A stretch of 64,000 bases of DNA, taken from assembly GCF_030063195.1 (NCBI RefSeq), contig NZ_JASISS010000002.1, forward strand, positions 268,245-332,244, in the 5' to 3' direction. Position numbers and translations under genes: made by a program. Source of the DNA: Cryobacterium sp. PH31-AA6. GTDB taxonomy: Bacteria; Actinomycetota; Actinomycetes; Actinomycetales; Microbacteriaceae. Below, piece by piece: positions 9,930 through 22,521 of this stretch. Every line of letters begins with the position of its first letter. The first letter of the stretch is position 1. The notes beneath the pieces were generated by a model. The model had not been told where the DNA came from, ran no database searches, and saw only the letters and a program-made list of their open reading frames with translations.

Positions 9930-10006
9930 TCTGTAGTCCCGGCCTTGTCCCGGCCGGGTAGTGTGCGGGCTGGCCGACGGCTGCTTCCAGGCGCCGGCCG
10001 CCGTGG

Positions 10007-10882
10007 TTATTCTCGGCCGAGGTCGCGGTTCTTGAGACTGATCGCTACCCCGGGAAAGTCCTTGATCCGGTGCGCGATTTCGGCGGCCATGGCAACCGAT
10101 CGGTGTTTGCCGCCCGTGCAGCCGACGGCAATCGTGACGTGGCGTTTGTTCTCCCGTTGATAGCCGGCGAGAACAGGCTCAAGGGCCGCCGCGTAGCTGT
10201 CCAGGAAGGTGATGGCGCCGGTCTGCGCGAGTACGAAGTCCCTGACCTCGGCGTCCTTTCCGGTGTGGGCACGCAGTTCGGGGATCCAGAACGGGTTGGG
10301 CAGGAACCGGACGTCGGCGACCATGTCGACATCCGTGGGCAGGCCGTACTTGAACCCGAAGCTCATCAGGGTGACATTGACCCCGGCGGTGTCCGCGGCC
10401 GCGAAACGGTCGGTGATCGTCGTGGCAAGTTGGTGAATGTTGAGATCGGAGGTATCGATCACGAGGTCGCATGATTCCCGAACGGCGCTCAGTTTGTTTC
10501 GCTCGGCCGAGATCCCGTCGAGGATCGTGCCGTCGCCCTGGAGCGGATGCGGCCGGCGCACCGATTCGAATCGACGCACGAGCGCGTCGTCCCTGGCCTC
10601 GAGGAAAATGACCCGGACCTGGGCGCTCTTGCGAAGCCCCTGAACGATCTCCTGAAAGTCGGTGAAGAAGTCCCGGCCGCGGATATCCACGACCGCGGCT
10701 ATCTTGGGCAGGCTGGTGCCGGCCCGGCTGACCAGTTCCACCAGCGGCCGCAGCATCTGGGGCGGCAGGTTGTCGACGACGTACCAGCCGAGGTCCTCCA
10801 GGGCGTTGGCCACGGTCGAGCGTCCCGCTCCGGACATCCCCGTCACGATAAGCATCTCCTGCTTGTCGTTCTGCGTTGTCAT
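10007..10882 (-). CDS. rapZ: RapZ/YvcJ-family nucleotide-binding protein
   Basis: P-loop ATPase/GTPase of the family that in E. coli is the RNase E adaptor RapZ; the actinobacterial role is less clear. The 291-residue protein begins with the P-loop GMSGAGRST (15-23), in which the usual Walker-A lysine is arginine, then [16 protein letters not shown] and the second nucleotide-binding region DTSDL. The C-terminal half ends with [19 protein letters not shown]. The arginine substitution is, from memory, common in actinobacterial members (M. tuberculosis Rv1421). It lies between uvrC and whiA, the conserved arrangement. The ribosome binding site is poor, with GAAGG 13 bases upstream. Confidence 0.93.
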   Translation of the reverse strand: MTTQNDKQEMLIVTGMSGAGRSTVANALEDLGWYVVDNLPPQMLRPLVELVSRAGTSLPKIAAVVDIRGRDFFTDFQEIVQGLRKSAQVRVIFLEARDDALVRRFESVRRPHPLQGDGTILDGISAERNKLSAVRESCDLVIDTSDLNIHQLATTITDRFAAADTAGVNVTLMSFGFKYGLPTDVDMVADVRFLPNPFWIPELRAHTGKDAEVRDFVLAQTGAITFLDSYAAALEPVLAGYQRENKRHVTIAVGCTGGKHRSVAMAAEIAHRIKDFPGVAISLKNRDLGRE

Positions 10883-10923
10883 ATTCGAATTGCGCCTTCG
10901 GTCGTTGTGGTATTCGCGTGTCC

Positions 10924-10929
10924 AGCCTA
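10924..10929 (-). promoter_or_regulatory. Possible -10 box of rapZ-whiA
   Basis: TAGGCT on the minus strand, the same hexamer used before polA, pyrR and the DUF885 gene. It would place the transcript start about 36 bases before the rapZ ATG. Confidence 0.35.
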
Positions 10930-10946
10930 CCGACCGGGCGGCGACT

Positions 10947-12815
10947 TCAGGCGCGCAAGTGCTGATGGATCGTGCCGGCGAGGCCGGGACCGATCCCCCG
11001 CACCTCCGCGATCGACTCGGCGGTTGCCTCTTTCAGTCGCGCGACCGACCCGAAATGTTGCAGGAGAACCTTGACCCTGGCCGGTCCGAGGCCCGGAATC
11101 TCGCCGAGCACGGTGGAGATGTCACGCTTGCGCCTGGCCCGTTGATGGGTGATCGCGAAGCGGTGTGCCTCGTCCCTGATTCGCTGAATCAGGAACAGGG
11201 CGTCGCTGTTCCTGGGCAGGATCACCGGGTAGTCGGAGTCCGGCAGCCAGATCTCCTCCAGTCGCTTGGCGATGCCGCAGAGGGCTATCCCGGTGACCCC
11301 CGATTCCCGGAGTGCCCGTGCGGCGGCACTGACCTGTGGTTGCCCGCCGTCGACGATGAGCAGGTTGGGCTGGTATCGGAACTTGCGCCTCCTGGCCGGG
11401 GCTTCGTCACCGTCCGGCTGCTCCGGCTCCTCCTCCGGAACCAGGTAGGCGAGGCGGCGGGTGAGCGTGCGGTAAATCGAGTCGGTGTCATCCGTGGACT
11501 CCGGGATCCCGAACCGGCGGTACTCGTCGGTTCGCGGCAGGCCGTCCTCGAAGACAACCATCGAGGCGACAATGTTCGTGCCGCTCAGGTGCGACACGTC
11601 GTAGCACTCCATCCGAAGCGGGGCGGAGCGCATCCCGAGCGCCTCCTGAATGTCCTCCAGCGCCTTGGAGCGGGCCACGAAGTCCGAACTGCGCCGCGTC
11701 TTGTAGAGCATCAGGGCGTGCTTCGCGTTCTGGGTCGCCGTCGCCAGCAGGGCGGCCTTATCCCCGCGCTGGGCGGCGACGATCCGCACCTTGCGTCCGG
11801 CGATTCCGGCGAGCCAGCCCTCGAGTGCGTCCGCGTCGTCCGGGCGAATCGGGACCACGATCTCGCGCGGTGGCACGGTGTCCCCGCCGTACGCGGTCTG
11901 CATGATCGAGTCGATGAGCTCACTGGTGGTCAGGTCGAGTTCCTTGTCGACCATCCAACCGCGCACACCACGGATGCGGCCGCCGCGCACGATGAACAGT
12001 TGCACGGCGGCAGCGAGTTCGTCTTCGTCGAACGCGAACAGGTCGAGGTCGACGTTGTCGCGCAGCACGACGGCGCTCTTCTCGAGCACCGCGTCGAGGG
12101 CTCGGATCTGGTCGCGCCGCTTGGCCGCCGTCTCATACTGCTGCTCGGCCGCCGCCGTCTTCATCTCGCTGGTGAGCCGGTTGATCAGCTTTCGATCCTG
12201 GCTGCCCAGGAAACTGACGAACTCGTTGACGATGACGCGGTGTTCCTCGATGGTCACCTTGCCGGAGCAGGGGCCGAAGCACCGCCCGATCTGCCCGGCG
12301 AAGCAGGGTTTGCCCGATTGCATCGCCCGCTTGTAGTTGGCGTTGTTGCAGGTGCGGATCGGGAACGCCTTGAGCATCAGCTCAATGGTCTCGTGCACCG
12401 CCCAGACCTTCGGGTACGGCCCGTAATAACGAGCCCCGCGGATGCCGGTGGTGCGGGTGACGAGGGCTCGGGGCGATTCGTCGGCGAGGGTAACGGCGAG
12501 GTAGGGGTAGGACTTGTCGTCCTTGAACTGCACGTTGAAGGGCGGATCGAATTCGTTGATCCAGGTCCATTCCAGCTGCAACGCTTCGACCTCGGTGCCG
12601 ACGACGGTCCACTCCACCGAGGAGGCGGTGGTGACCATCCTCCTGGTGCGCTCGTGCAGGCTGCGGAGCGGCGCGAAGTAGTTGCTCAGCCGGGCCCGGA
12701 GATTCTTGGCCTTGCCGACGTAGAGCACGCGCCCGGTTTCGTCGCGGAACCGGTACACCCCCGGAGCGGTCGGGATCTCACCCGCCTTGGGACGGTAACT
12801 CAGTGCGTCGGACAT
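10947..12815 (-). CDS. uvrC: Excinuclease ABC subunit C
   Basis: Makes both incisions in nucleotide excision repair after UvrA and UvrB have located damage. The 622-residue protein contains the GIY-YIG nuclease (GVYRF at 19-23, [16 protein letters not shown] from 32), a UVR helical domain that binds UvrB (about 205-240, [24 protein letters not shown]), the UvrC RNase-H-like nuclease region ([24 protein letters not shown]) and C-terminal helix-hairpin-helix repeats ([20 protein letters not shown] through [12 protein letters not shown]). It lies 18 bases after uvrA on the same strand and is probably cotranscribed with it. Confidence 0.98.
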   Translation of the reverse strand: MSDALSYRPKAGEIPTAPGVYRFRDETGRVLYVGKAKNLRARLSNYFAPLRSLHERTRRMVTTASSVEWTVVGTEVEALQLEWTWINEFDPPFNVQFKDDKSYPYLAVTLADESPRALVTRTTGIRGARYYGPYPKVWAVHETIELMLKAFPIRTCNNANYKRAMQSGKPCFAGQIGRCFGPCSGKVTIEEHRVIVNEFVSFLGSQDRKLINRLTSEMKTAAAEQQYETAAKRRDQIRALDAVLEKSAVVLRDNVDLDLFAFDEDELAAAVQLFIVRGGRIRGVRGWMVDKELDLTTSELIDSIMQTAYGGDTVPPREIVVPIRPDDADALEGWLAGIAGRKVRIVAAQRGDKAALLATATQNAKHALMLYKTRRSSDFVARSKALEDIQEALGMRSAPLRMECYDVSHLSGTNIVASMVVFEDGLPRTDEYRRFGIPESTDDTDSIYRTLTRRLAYLVPEEEPEQPDGDEAPARRRKFRYQPNLLIVDGGQPQVSAAARALRESGVTGIALCGIAKRLEEIWLPDSDYPVILPRNSDALFLIQRIRDEAHRFAITHQRARRKRDISTVLGEIPGLGPARVKVLLQHFGSVARLKEATAESIAEVRGIGPGLAGTIHQHLRA

Positions 12816-12833
12816 GTTGAGCCTGGTCTGCGC

Positions 12834-15698
<2,865 letters not shown>

Positions 15699-15701
<3 letters not shown>

Positions 15702-15713
15702 CGTTTGAGTCTA
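15699..15713 (-). promoter_or_regulatory. Leaderless promoter of uvrA
   Basis: On the minus strand TAGACT (15713-15708), six bases, then the GTG start. The spacing puts the expected transcript start on the G of the GTG codon. No Shine-Dalgarno is present. Confidence 0.6.
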
Positions 15714-15757
15714 TGCAGTGCCGCCGACACACCGGAGCGAGATCTGCACGCCCTGAG

Positions 15758-15771
15758 CGAACAGATGTTCG
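15758..15771. promoter_or_regulatory. LexA (SOS) box upstream of uvrA
   Basis: CGAACAGATGTTCG is a full match to the Gram-positive LexA operator CGAACRNRYGTTYG. It lies between the uvrB stop and the uvrA start, about 45 bases upstream of the uvrA -10 box, and predicts damage induction of uvrA and probably uvrC. Confidence 0.85.
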
Positions 15772-15787
15772 ATGGTGATGGAGAAGG

Positions 15788-17848
<2,061 letters not shown>

Positions 17849-17851
<3 letters not shown>

Positions 17852-17863
17852 GACTCCAGTCTA
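17849..17863 (-). promoter_or_regulatory. Leaderless promoter of uvrB, inside the coaE stop
   Basis: TAGACT (17863-17858, minus strand), six bases, ATG. The first three bases of the hexamer are the TAG stop codon of coaE. Confidence 0.6.
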
Positions 17864-18490
17864 CGGAGCACCCCTGACACTCTTCTCGTTCGCGGCGGCC
17901 CGCACCCGCAGCCACAGGTCGTCGGCCTGGGCCAGCGTCTGGCTGAGGCTGCCCGCGGTGTCGATCACCACGTCAGCGATGGCGAGGCGCTCGGTGTCGC
18001 TGGCCTGCGACCGGATCCGGCGCAGTGCCTCCGCCTCGGCCATCCCCCGCAGCTGGACCATTCGGCCGACCCGGGTCGTCTCGTCGGCGTGGGCGACCAC
18101 GATCAGGTCGAACGGATGGTCGACGGCCGCCTCAACCAGCAACGGCACGTCGTAAACGACGACGGCATCGGGGTCCCTCGTGGCGGCCTCGCGGATCAGT
18201 TGATTCGACAGTGAGCGCACGGCCGGGTGCACGATCGCGTTGAGCCGGGCGAGGGCGGCCGGGTCGGCGAAGACGACTGCCCCGAGTGCCGCCCGGTCGA
18301 GGCCGCCGTCCGGGCCGAGCACGGTCGGACCGAAGCGGTCGACGATCTGGTCGATGGCGGCCGTGCCCGGTTCGACCGCGACCCTGGCGAGCTGGTCGGC
18401 GTCGATGTGCACGGCGCCGAGTTCGGCGAGCCGACGCGCCACGGTGCTTTTTCCGGATGCGATCCCGCCGGTCAGTCCAATCAGGTACAC
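17861..18490 (-). CDS. coaE: Dephospho-CoA kinase
   Basis: Phosphorylates dephospho-CoA at the ribose 3'-OH, the last step of coenzyme A synthesis. From GTG at 18490 the product is 209 residues with the P-loop GGIASGKST (8-16), IDADQLAR and the lid and CoA region NQLIREAATRDPDAVVVYDVPLLVEA. A longer upstream reading would run into the neighbouring lipoprotein and is rejected. Unlike the M. tuberculosis enzyme it has no C-terminal GrpB-like domain. The start has TAGCAT seven bases upstream and no Shine-Dalgarno. Together with coaBC at 52.4 kb this window holds two steps of CoA synthesis. Confidence 0.95.
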   Translation of the reverse strand: MYLIGLTGGIASGKSTVARRLAELGAVHIDADQLARVAVEPGTAAIDQIVDRFGPTVLGPDGGLDRAALGAVVFADPAALARLNAIVHPAVRSLSNQLIREAATRDPDAVVVYDVPLLVEAAVDHPFDLIVVAHADETTRVGRMVQLRGMAEAEALRRIRSQASDTERLAIADVVIDTAGSLSQTLAQADDLWLRVRAAANEKSVRGAP

Positions 18491-18503
18491 GCGTGCAATG
18501 CTA
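18488..18503 (-). promoter_or_regulatory. Leaderless promoter of coaE
   Basis: TAGCAT (18503-18498, minus strand), seven bases, then the GTG start; no Shine-Dalgarno. Confidence 0.45.
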
Positions 18504-18519
18504 ACGGCCCGCGGCGCGT

Positions 18520-19062
18520 TCAGCGCCCGGGGTTGCCGGTGCAGTCGACCGTTTCGGGGACCAGGGCGCCTTCGTTGTAGGCGGAGTCCCTGGCCACGAT
18601 TCTTCCTCCGAAGCCGAGCACGCAGCCCAGTGCCCCGCTGGTGGTGCCGGTCGCGGTGAACGTCCAGAGTCCTCCGGAGACGGCGGGCACGCAGGCGTAG
18701 ACCGTTGTGCTGGACACGGGCCCGTAGACGGTGGCGGTGCGGAGCGGTGTGCCGCCGTCGGTGGTGAAGGCCGTGTACGTGATCGTGACCGGCGTGGTGG
18801 AGTCGTCGGCGAGCACCGTATACGTCGTAGCCGTCGTCACGGCATCCGCCGCGGTGCAGTCGCCACTGCCGGCGGAAGCCGTCGGCGCCGACGTCGGAGC
18901 AGCCGTCGGAGCAGCCGTCGGAGAAGACGTCGGAGAAGACGTCGGCGTACCCGTAGCCGACGGGCTCGCGCTCGGTGCCGGCTCCGGCCCGGGGGCGGCG
19001 CAGCCCGCCAGGACCAGGACGGAGAGGGCGGCAACGATGACCGTGGATCGGTGACGAATCAT
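18520..19062 (-). CDS. Putative lipoprotein with Pro-Thr-Ser-rich linker
   Basis: Secreted, lipid-anchored protein of unknown function, 180 residues. The signal peptide MIRHRSTVIVAALSVLVLAGC ends in the lipobox LAGC (18-21), so Cys21 would be lipid-modified by Lgt, which is encoded at 37.1 kb. Residues 22-66 are a low-complexity linker of PTSS, PTAA and PTSA repeats encoded by a 12-bp DNA tandem repeat. The remaining domain, about 115 residues, is rich in Thr, Val and Gly with three cysteines (in GDCTAAD, YACVPA and LGCVLG) and probably forms a beta-sandwich (inference). I do not recognise the family. It has TAGACT six bases before the ATG and lies between rpsA and coaE. Confidence 0.85.
   Translation of the reverse strand: MIRHRSTVIVAALSVLVLAGCAAPGPEPAPSASPSATGTPTSSPTSSPTAAPTAAPTSAPTASAGSGDCTAADAVTTATTYTVLADDSTTPVTITYTAFTTDGGTPLRTATVYGPVSSTTVYACVPAVSGGLWTFTATGTTSGALGCVLGFGGRIVARDSAYNEGALVPETVDCTGNPGR
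18881..18952. repeat. 12-bp tandem repeat, six units
   Basis: Six 12-base units beginning GTCGG (for example GTCGGAGCAGCC and GTCGGAGAAGAC, each present twice as an exact copy) encode the PTxx linker of the lipoprotein. Confidence 0.85.
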
Positions 19063-19074
19063 GCCCGCAGTCTA
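19060..19074 (-). promoter_or_regulatory. Leaderless promoter of the lipoprotein gene
   Basis: TAGACT (19074-19069, minus strand), six bases, ATG; identical layout to uvrB. Confidence 0.55.
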
Positions 19075-19108
19075 CGATCGGTGCCGGTTCGGGGATACCC
19101 GGACGCAC

Positions 19109-19145
19109 AAAAAACAGGCCGGACCCCGAAGGGCCCGGCCTGTTT
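19109..19145 (-). terminator. Rho-independent terminator of rpsA
   Basis: Arms 19112-19122 and 19135-19145 (AAACAGGCCGG with its complement) form an 11-bp stem with further inner C-G pairs; six T residues follow on the minus strand (19114-19109). The best classical terminator in the window. Confidence 0.9.
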
Positions 19146-19181
19146 CATCGCGGTGCCAACGAACAGGTTGGCATTGCGCGA

Positions 19182-20639
19182 CTAGTTGGAGCTGGAGAGC
19201 TTCTCGCGCAGCGCGGCGAGGGCCTCGTCGTCCGCGAGCGTGCCGGCGCCGGCCGTCTCGCTCGAGAACGTGGAGCCTGCGGCGGACGGCACATCGCCGG
19301 GGGCGATGATCTCGTCGTTCGCGGAAGCAACCTGCTTCTTGTGGGCTTCCCAGCGAGCCTGGGCTGCAGCGTAGTCCTGCTCCCACTTCTCGCGCTGGGA
19401 GTCGAAGCCTTCGCGCCACTCGTTGGTCTCCGGGTCGAAGCCCTCGGGGTACTTGTAGTTGCCCTGGTCGTCGTACTCGGTGAGCATCCCGTAGAGTGCC
19501 GGGTCGAACTCGGTGCCCTCGGGGTCGACACCCTCGTTGGCCTGCTTGAGGCTCAGCGAGATGCGGCGACGCTCGAGGTCGATGTCGATGACCTTGACGA
19601 AGACCTCGTCGCCGACCGAGACGACCTGCTCGGCGAGCTCGACGTGCTTGCCGGAGAGCTCGGAGATGTGAACCAGGCCCTCGATGCCCTCTGCGACGCG
19701 AACGAACGCGCCGAACGGAACGAGCTTGGTGACCTTACCCGGTGCAACCTGGCCGATGGCGTGGGTGCGGGCGAAGACCTGCCACGGGTCCTCCTGGGTG
19801 GCCTTGAGCGACAGCGACACGCGCTCGCGCTCGAGGTCGACCTCGAGGATCTCGACGGTGACTTCCTGGCCAACCTCGACGACCTCGCTGGCGTGCTCGA
19901 TGTGCTTCCAGCTGAGCTCGGAGACGTGAACCAGACCGTCAACGCCACCCAGGTCGACGAACGCACCGAAGTTGACGATCGACGAGACGACGCCCTTGCG
20001 GACCTGTCCCTTCTGGAGGTTGTTGAGGAACGTGGTGCGGCTCTCGGACTGCGTCTGCTCGAGCAGGGCACGACGGGACAGCACAACGTTGTTGCGGTTC
20101 TTGTCGAGTTCGAGGATCTTGGCCTCGATCTCCTGGCCCAGGTACGGGGTCAGGTCGCGAACGCGGCGAAGCTCGATGAGCGACGCGGGCAGGAAGCCAC
20201 GCAGACCGATGTCCACGATGAGGCCACCCTTGACAACCTCGATCACCGAACCGGTGACAACGCCATCCGATTCCTTGATCAGTTCGACGTCGCCCCATGC
20301 ACGCTCGTACTGAGCGCGCTTCTTGGACAGGATGAGACGGCCTTCTTTGTCTTCCTTCTGAAGGACGAGCGCCTCAACCAGGTCGCCGACCTTGACGACC
20401 TCGGAGGGGTCAACGTCGTGCTTGATGGAAAGTTCGCGGGAGGGGATGACACCCTCGGTCTTGTAGCCCACGTCGAGGAGAACCTCGTCGCGGTCGATCT
20501 TCACTACGGTGCCTTCGATGAGGTCGCCGTCGTTGAAGAATTTCAGAGTCTTTTCGACCGCGGCAAGGAAGTCTTCAGCAGATCCGATGTCGTTGATGGC
20601 GACCTGCTTGGGTGCCCGTTCGGTCGTTGCGATTGTCAT
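19182..20639 (-). CDS. rpsA: 30S ribosomal protein S1
   Basis: Largest 30S protein, binds mRNA leaders. The start at 20639 (MTIATTERAPKQVAIND) has GGAG about 10 bases upstream and gives 485 residues; an earlier in-frame ATG at 20678 adds 13 residues that do not fit the family. Four S1 RNA-binding domains are visible, at about 37-106, 122-190, 205-280 and 290-365 (each starts G...G.V and carries FGAFVDLGG- or FGAFVRVAEG-like loops), followed by an acidic and aromatic C-terminal tail rich in Glu, Ala and Ser. As in other actinobacteria it has four domains rather than the six of E. coli. Confidence 0.97.
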   Translation of the reverse strand: MTIATTERAPKQVAINDIGSAEDFLAAVEKTLKFFNDGDLIEGTVVKIDRDEVLLDVGYKTEGVIPSRELSIKHDVDPSEVVKVGDLVEALVLQKEDKEGRLILSKKRAQYERAWGDVELIKESDGVVTGSVIEVVKGGLIVDIGLRGFLPASLIELRRVRDLTPYLGQEIEAKILELDKNRNNVVLSRRALLEQTQSESRTTFLNNLQKGQVRKGVVSSIVNFGAFVDLGGVDGLVHVSELSWKHIEHASEVVEVGQEVTVEILEVDLERERVSLSLKATQEDPWQVFARTHAIGQVAPGKVTKLVPFGAFVRVAEGIEGLVHISELSGKHVELAEQVVSVGDEVFVKVIDIDLERRRISLSLKQANEGVDPEGTEFDPALYGMLTEYDDQGNYKYPEGFDPETNEWREGFDSQREKWEQDYAAAQARWEAHKKQVASANDEIIAPGDVPSAAGSTFSSETAGAGTLADDEALAALREKLSSSN

Positions 20640-20716
20640 GTAGTAGTTGCTCCAGGATGGACATAAATCGGGCCACACGCGAAAAAGTCTTCAGGGTTGT
20701 GCACCGCGCATGGCAG

Positions 20717-20775
20717 CGGATAGTTCGTCACAAACGTGACAGTCAAGCTTAGCTGTTTGCGGCGGGCCGCAGCAA
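20717..20775 (-). promoter_or_regulatory. rpsA promoter region with palindrome
   Basis: Two readings are possible on the minus strand: TTGACT (20746-20741) with an 18-base spacer to TATCCG (20722-20717), or TTGCTG (20775-20770) with an 18-base spacer to TAAGCT (20751-20746). The inverted repeat GTCAC-AAAC-GTGAC (20727-20740) lies in the first spacer and could bind a regulator. Confidence 0.45.
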
Positions 20776-20789
20776 CTTCACCGGCCCGC
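20762..20789 (-). terminator. Hairpin after the DUF885 gene
   Basis: GCGGGCCG (20762-20769) pairs with CGGCCCGC (20782-20789) with a 12-base loop, 21 bases past the stop of the DUF885 gene. Confidence 0.5.
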
Positions 20790-20809
20790 GTCTCCGGGAA
20801 GCGCGGCCG

Positions 20810-22486
20810 CTATCCGAGCATCGCCGACCGGAGCGTGTCGAGACCGACGCCGCCGAGGTCGAGGGCCTTGCGGTGAAATTCCTTGATCGAGAACGCGTCG
20901 CCCTCCCGCTGGCGGTAGGTGTCCCGCAGTTCCTCCCAGATCCGCTGGCCGACCTTGTACGAGGGCGCCTGGCCCGGCCAGCCGAGGTAGCGGTTGACCT
21001 CGAATTTCACGAAGCTGTCGTTCATGTTCACGTTCCGGCGAAGGAAGTCGAAGGCGTAGTCGGCCGTCCATGGGCCGGAGCCGTCCGGGAGCCGCTTCTC
21101 CAGGTGCACGCCGATGTCGAGCACCACCCGGGCTGCGCGCATCCGCTGCCCGTCGAGCATGCCGAAGCGGTCGGCCGGGTCGTCGAGGTAGCCGAGCTGT
21201 TCCATCAGGCGTTCGGCGTAGAGCGCCCAGCCCTCGGCGTGCCCGGAGGTCCCCGCCAGTTGGCGGCGCCAGGTGTTCAGCTTGGCCCGGTTGTAGACGG
21301 CCTGGCCGATCTGCAGGTGGTGCCCGGGGATGCCCTCGTGGTACACGGTGGTGAGTTCGCGCCAGGTGTCGAACTCGGTGACGCCGACGGGGACCGACCA
21401 CCACATCCGGCCGGGACGGGAGAAGTCATCGGACGGCCCGGTGTAGTAGATCCCACCCTCCTGGGTGGGGGCGATCATGCACTCGAGTCTGGTGATCTCC
21501 TCGGGGATGTCGAATTGGGTCCCGGACAGTTCTGCCACGGCGCGGTCGCTGGTTTCCTGCATCCACCGCTGCAGCGCCTGTGTGCCGTGCAGTTTGCGGC
21601 TCGGGTCGGTGTCGAGGAAGGCGATCGCCTCGAGGACGCTCGCGCCCGGCTTGATCTGGTCGGCGATGCTCTCCTGCTCGGTGACCATTCTGGCCAGTTC
21701 TTCGACGCCCCATTCGTACGTCTCGTCGAGGTCGATGGTGGCGCCGAGGAAACGGCGGGACTGGAGCGCGTAGAGCTCGCGGCCGACCGCGTCCTTCTCG
21801 GGGGCCGCCCCTTCCAGGGTGCCGGTGAGGAACTCGGCGAGGCTGCCGTACGCGGCGGCGGCGGCCCGGGCTCCCGCGGCGAGGTCGTTGGCCAGGGAGG
21901 CGGGAAGGCTGCCGGATGCGGGACTGGCGTCCGCGGCGAACCGTGCGAAGAACCCACCGTTCGCGGCGTGGCGTTTCGCCTGCAACGCAACCTCGCGCAC
22001 CTGCCGTTTCGCCGGCATGATGCCCCGTTGCATGCCTTCGCGGAGGGTCTGCAGGTAACCGTCCATGGCGGCGGGCACGGCGCCGAGCCGCGAGGAGATC
22101 CTGTCCCAGTCCTCGACCGTGTCGGTGGGCATCAGGTCGAAGATCTCGCGGATGCCCTGGGCCGGCGACGCGATCACGTTCAGGTCCCGCAGCGCCAGTC
22201 CGGCCTCGTGGCTCTCCACGTCGAGGGCGAGGGTGCCCCGCAGGTCGGTGCGGGTGATGACGTCGATGTCATCGGCGACCGGCGCCGCATCGAGGAGGGC
22301 GATGACCTTCCTGGCCTCGAGGTTGCGGCGTTCGTCACCGGCCGGCGAGAAGTCGCCGAAACGACCGTCGCCGGCGGTGCGGCCGATGTAGGTGCCCACC
22401 GTCGGGTCGAGGTCGACGAGTGTGTCGACCCAGTCCTCGGCGATCTTGTCGATCGCCGTTGGAGTGCGCTGAATGTCGAGTGTCAT
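20810..22486 (-). CDS. DUF885 family protein, putative zinc-dependent peptidase
   Basis: 558-residue cytosolic protein of the DUF885 family. It has HEGIPGHH at 383-390 and EGWALYAERL from 418; in this family the two His of HExxxGH and the downstream Glu resemble a gluzincin zinc site, so a peptidase or carboxypeptidase activity is likely but unproved. The rest is mainly alpha-helical and there is no signal peptide. It stands alone between rpsA and polA with its own predicted promoter and hairpin. The ATG at 22486 has TAGGCT six bases upstream and no Shine-Dalgarno, so leaderless expression is suggested. Confidence 0.9.
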   Translation of the reverse strand: MTLDIQRTPTAIDKIAEDWVDTLVDLDPTVGTYIGRTAGDGRFGDFSPAGDERRNLEARKVIALLDAAPVADDIDVITRTDLRGTLALDVESHEAGLALRDLNVIASPAQGIREIFDLMPTDTVEDWDRISSRLGAVPAAMDGYLQTLREGMQRGIMPAKRQVREVALQAKRHAANGGFFARFAADASPASGSLPASLANDLAAGARAAAAAYGSLAEFLTGTLEGAAPEKDAVGRELYALQSRRFLGATIDLDETYEWGVEELARMVTEQESIADQIKPGASVLEAIAFLDTDPSRKLHGTQALQRWMQETSDRAVAELSGTQFDIPEEITRLECMIAPTQEGGIYYTGPSDDFSRPGRMWWSVPVGVTEFDTWRELTTVYHEGIPGHHLQIGQAVYNRAKLNTWRRQLAGTSGHAEGWALYAERLMEQLGYLDDPADRFGMLDGQRMRAARVVLDIGVHLEKRLPDGSGPWTADYAFDFLRRNVNMNDSFVKFEVNRYLGWPGQAPSYKVGQRIWEELRDTYRQREGDAFSIKEFHRKALDLGGVGLDTLRSAMLG

Positions 22487-22498
22487 GGCACGAGCCTA
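22484..22498 (-). promoter_or_regulatory. Leaderless promoter of the DUF885 gene
   Basis: TAGGCT (22498-22493, minus strand), six bases, ATG. Confidence 0.55.
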
Positions 22499-22521
22499 GA
22501 ACACCGCACCGGCGACCGTCG

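Noticed and set aside
18109..18122. LexA-like sequence CGAACGGATGGTCG
   Set aside because: It departs from the operator in the second half-site and lies inside the coaE coding region.
17861..19108. A 415-codon frame joining coaE to an upstream Arg/His-rich region
   Set aside because: The upstream part is an out-of-frame reading of the lipoprotein gene; coaE has a family-typical start at 18490.
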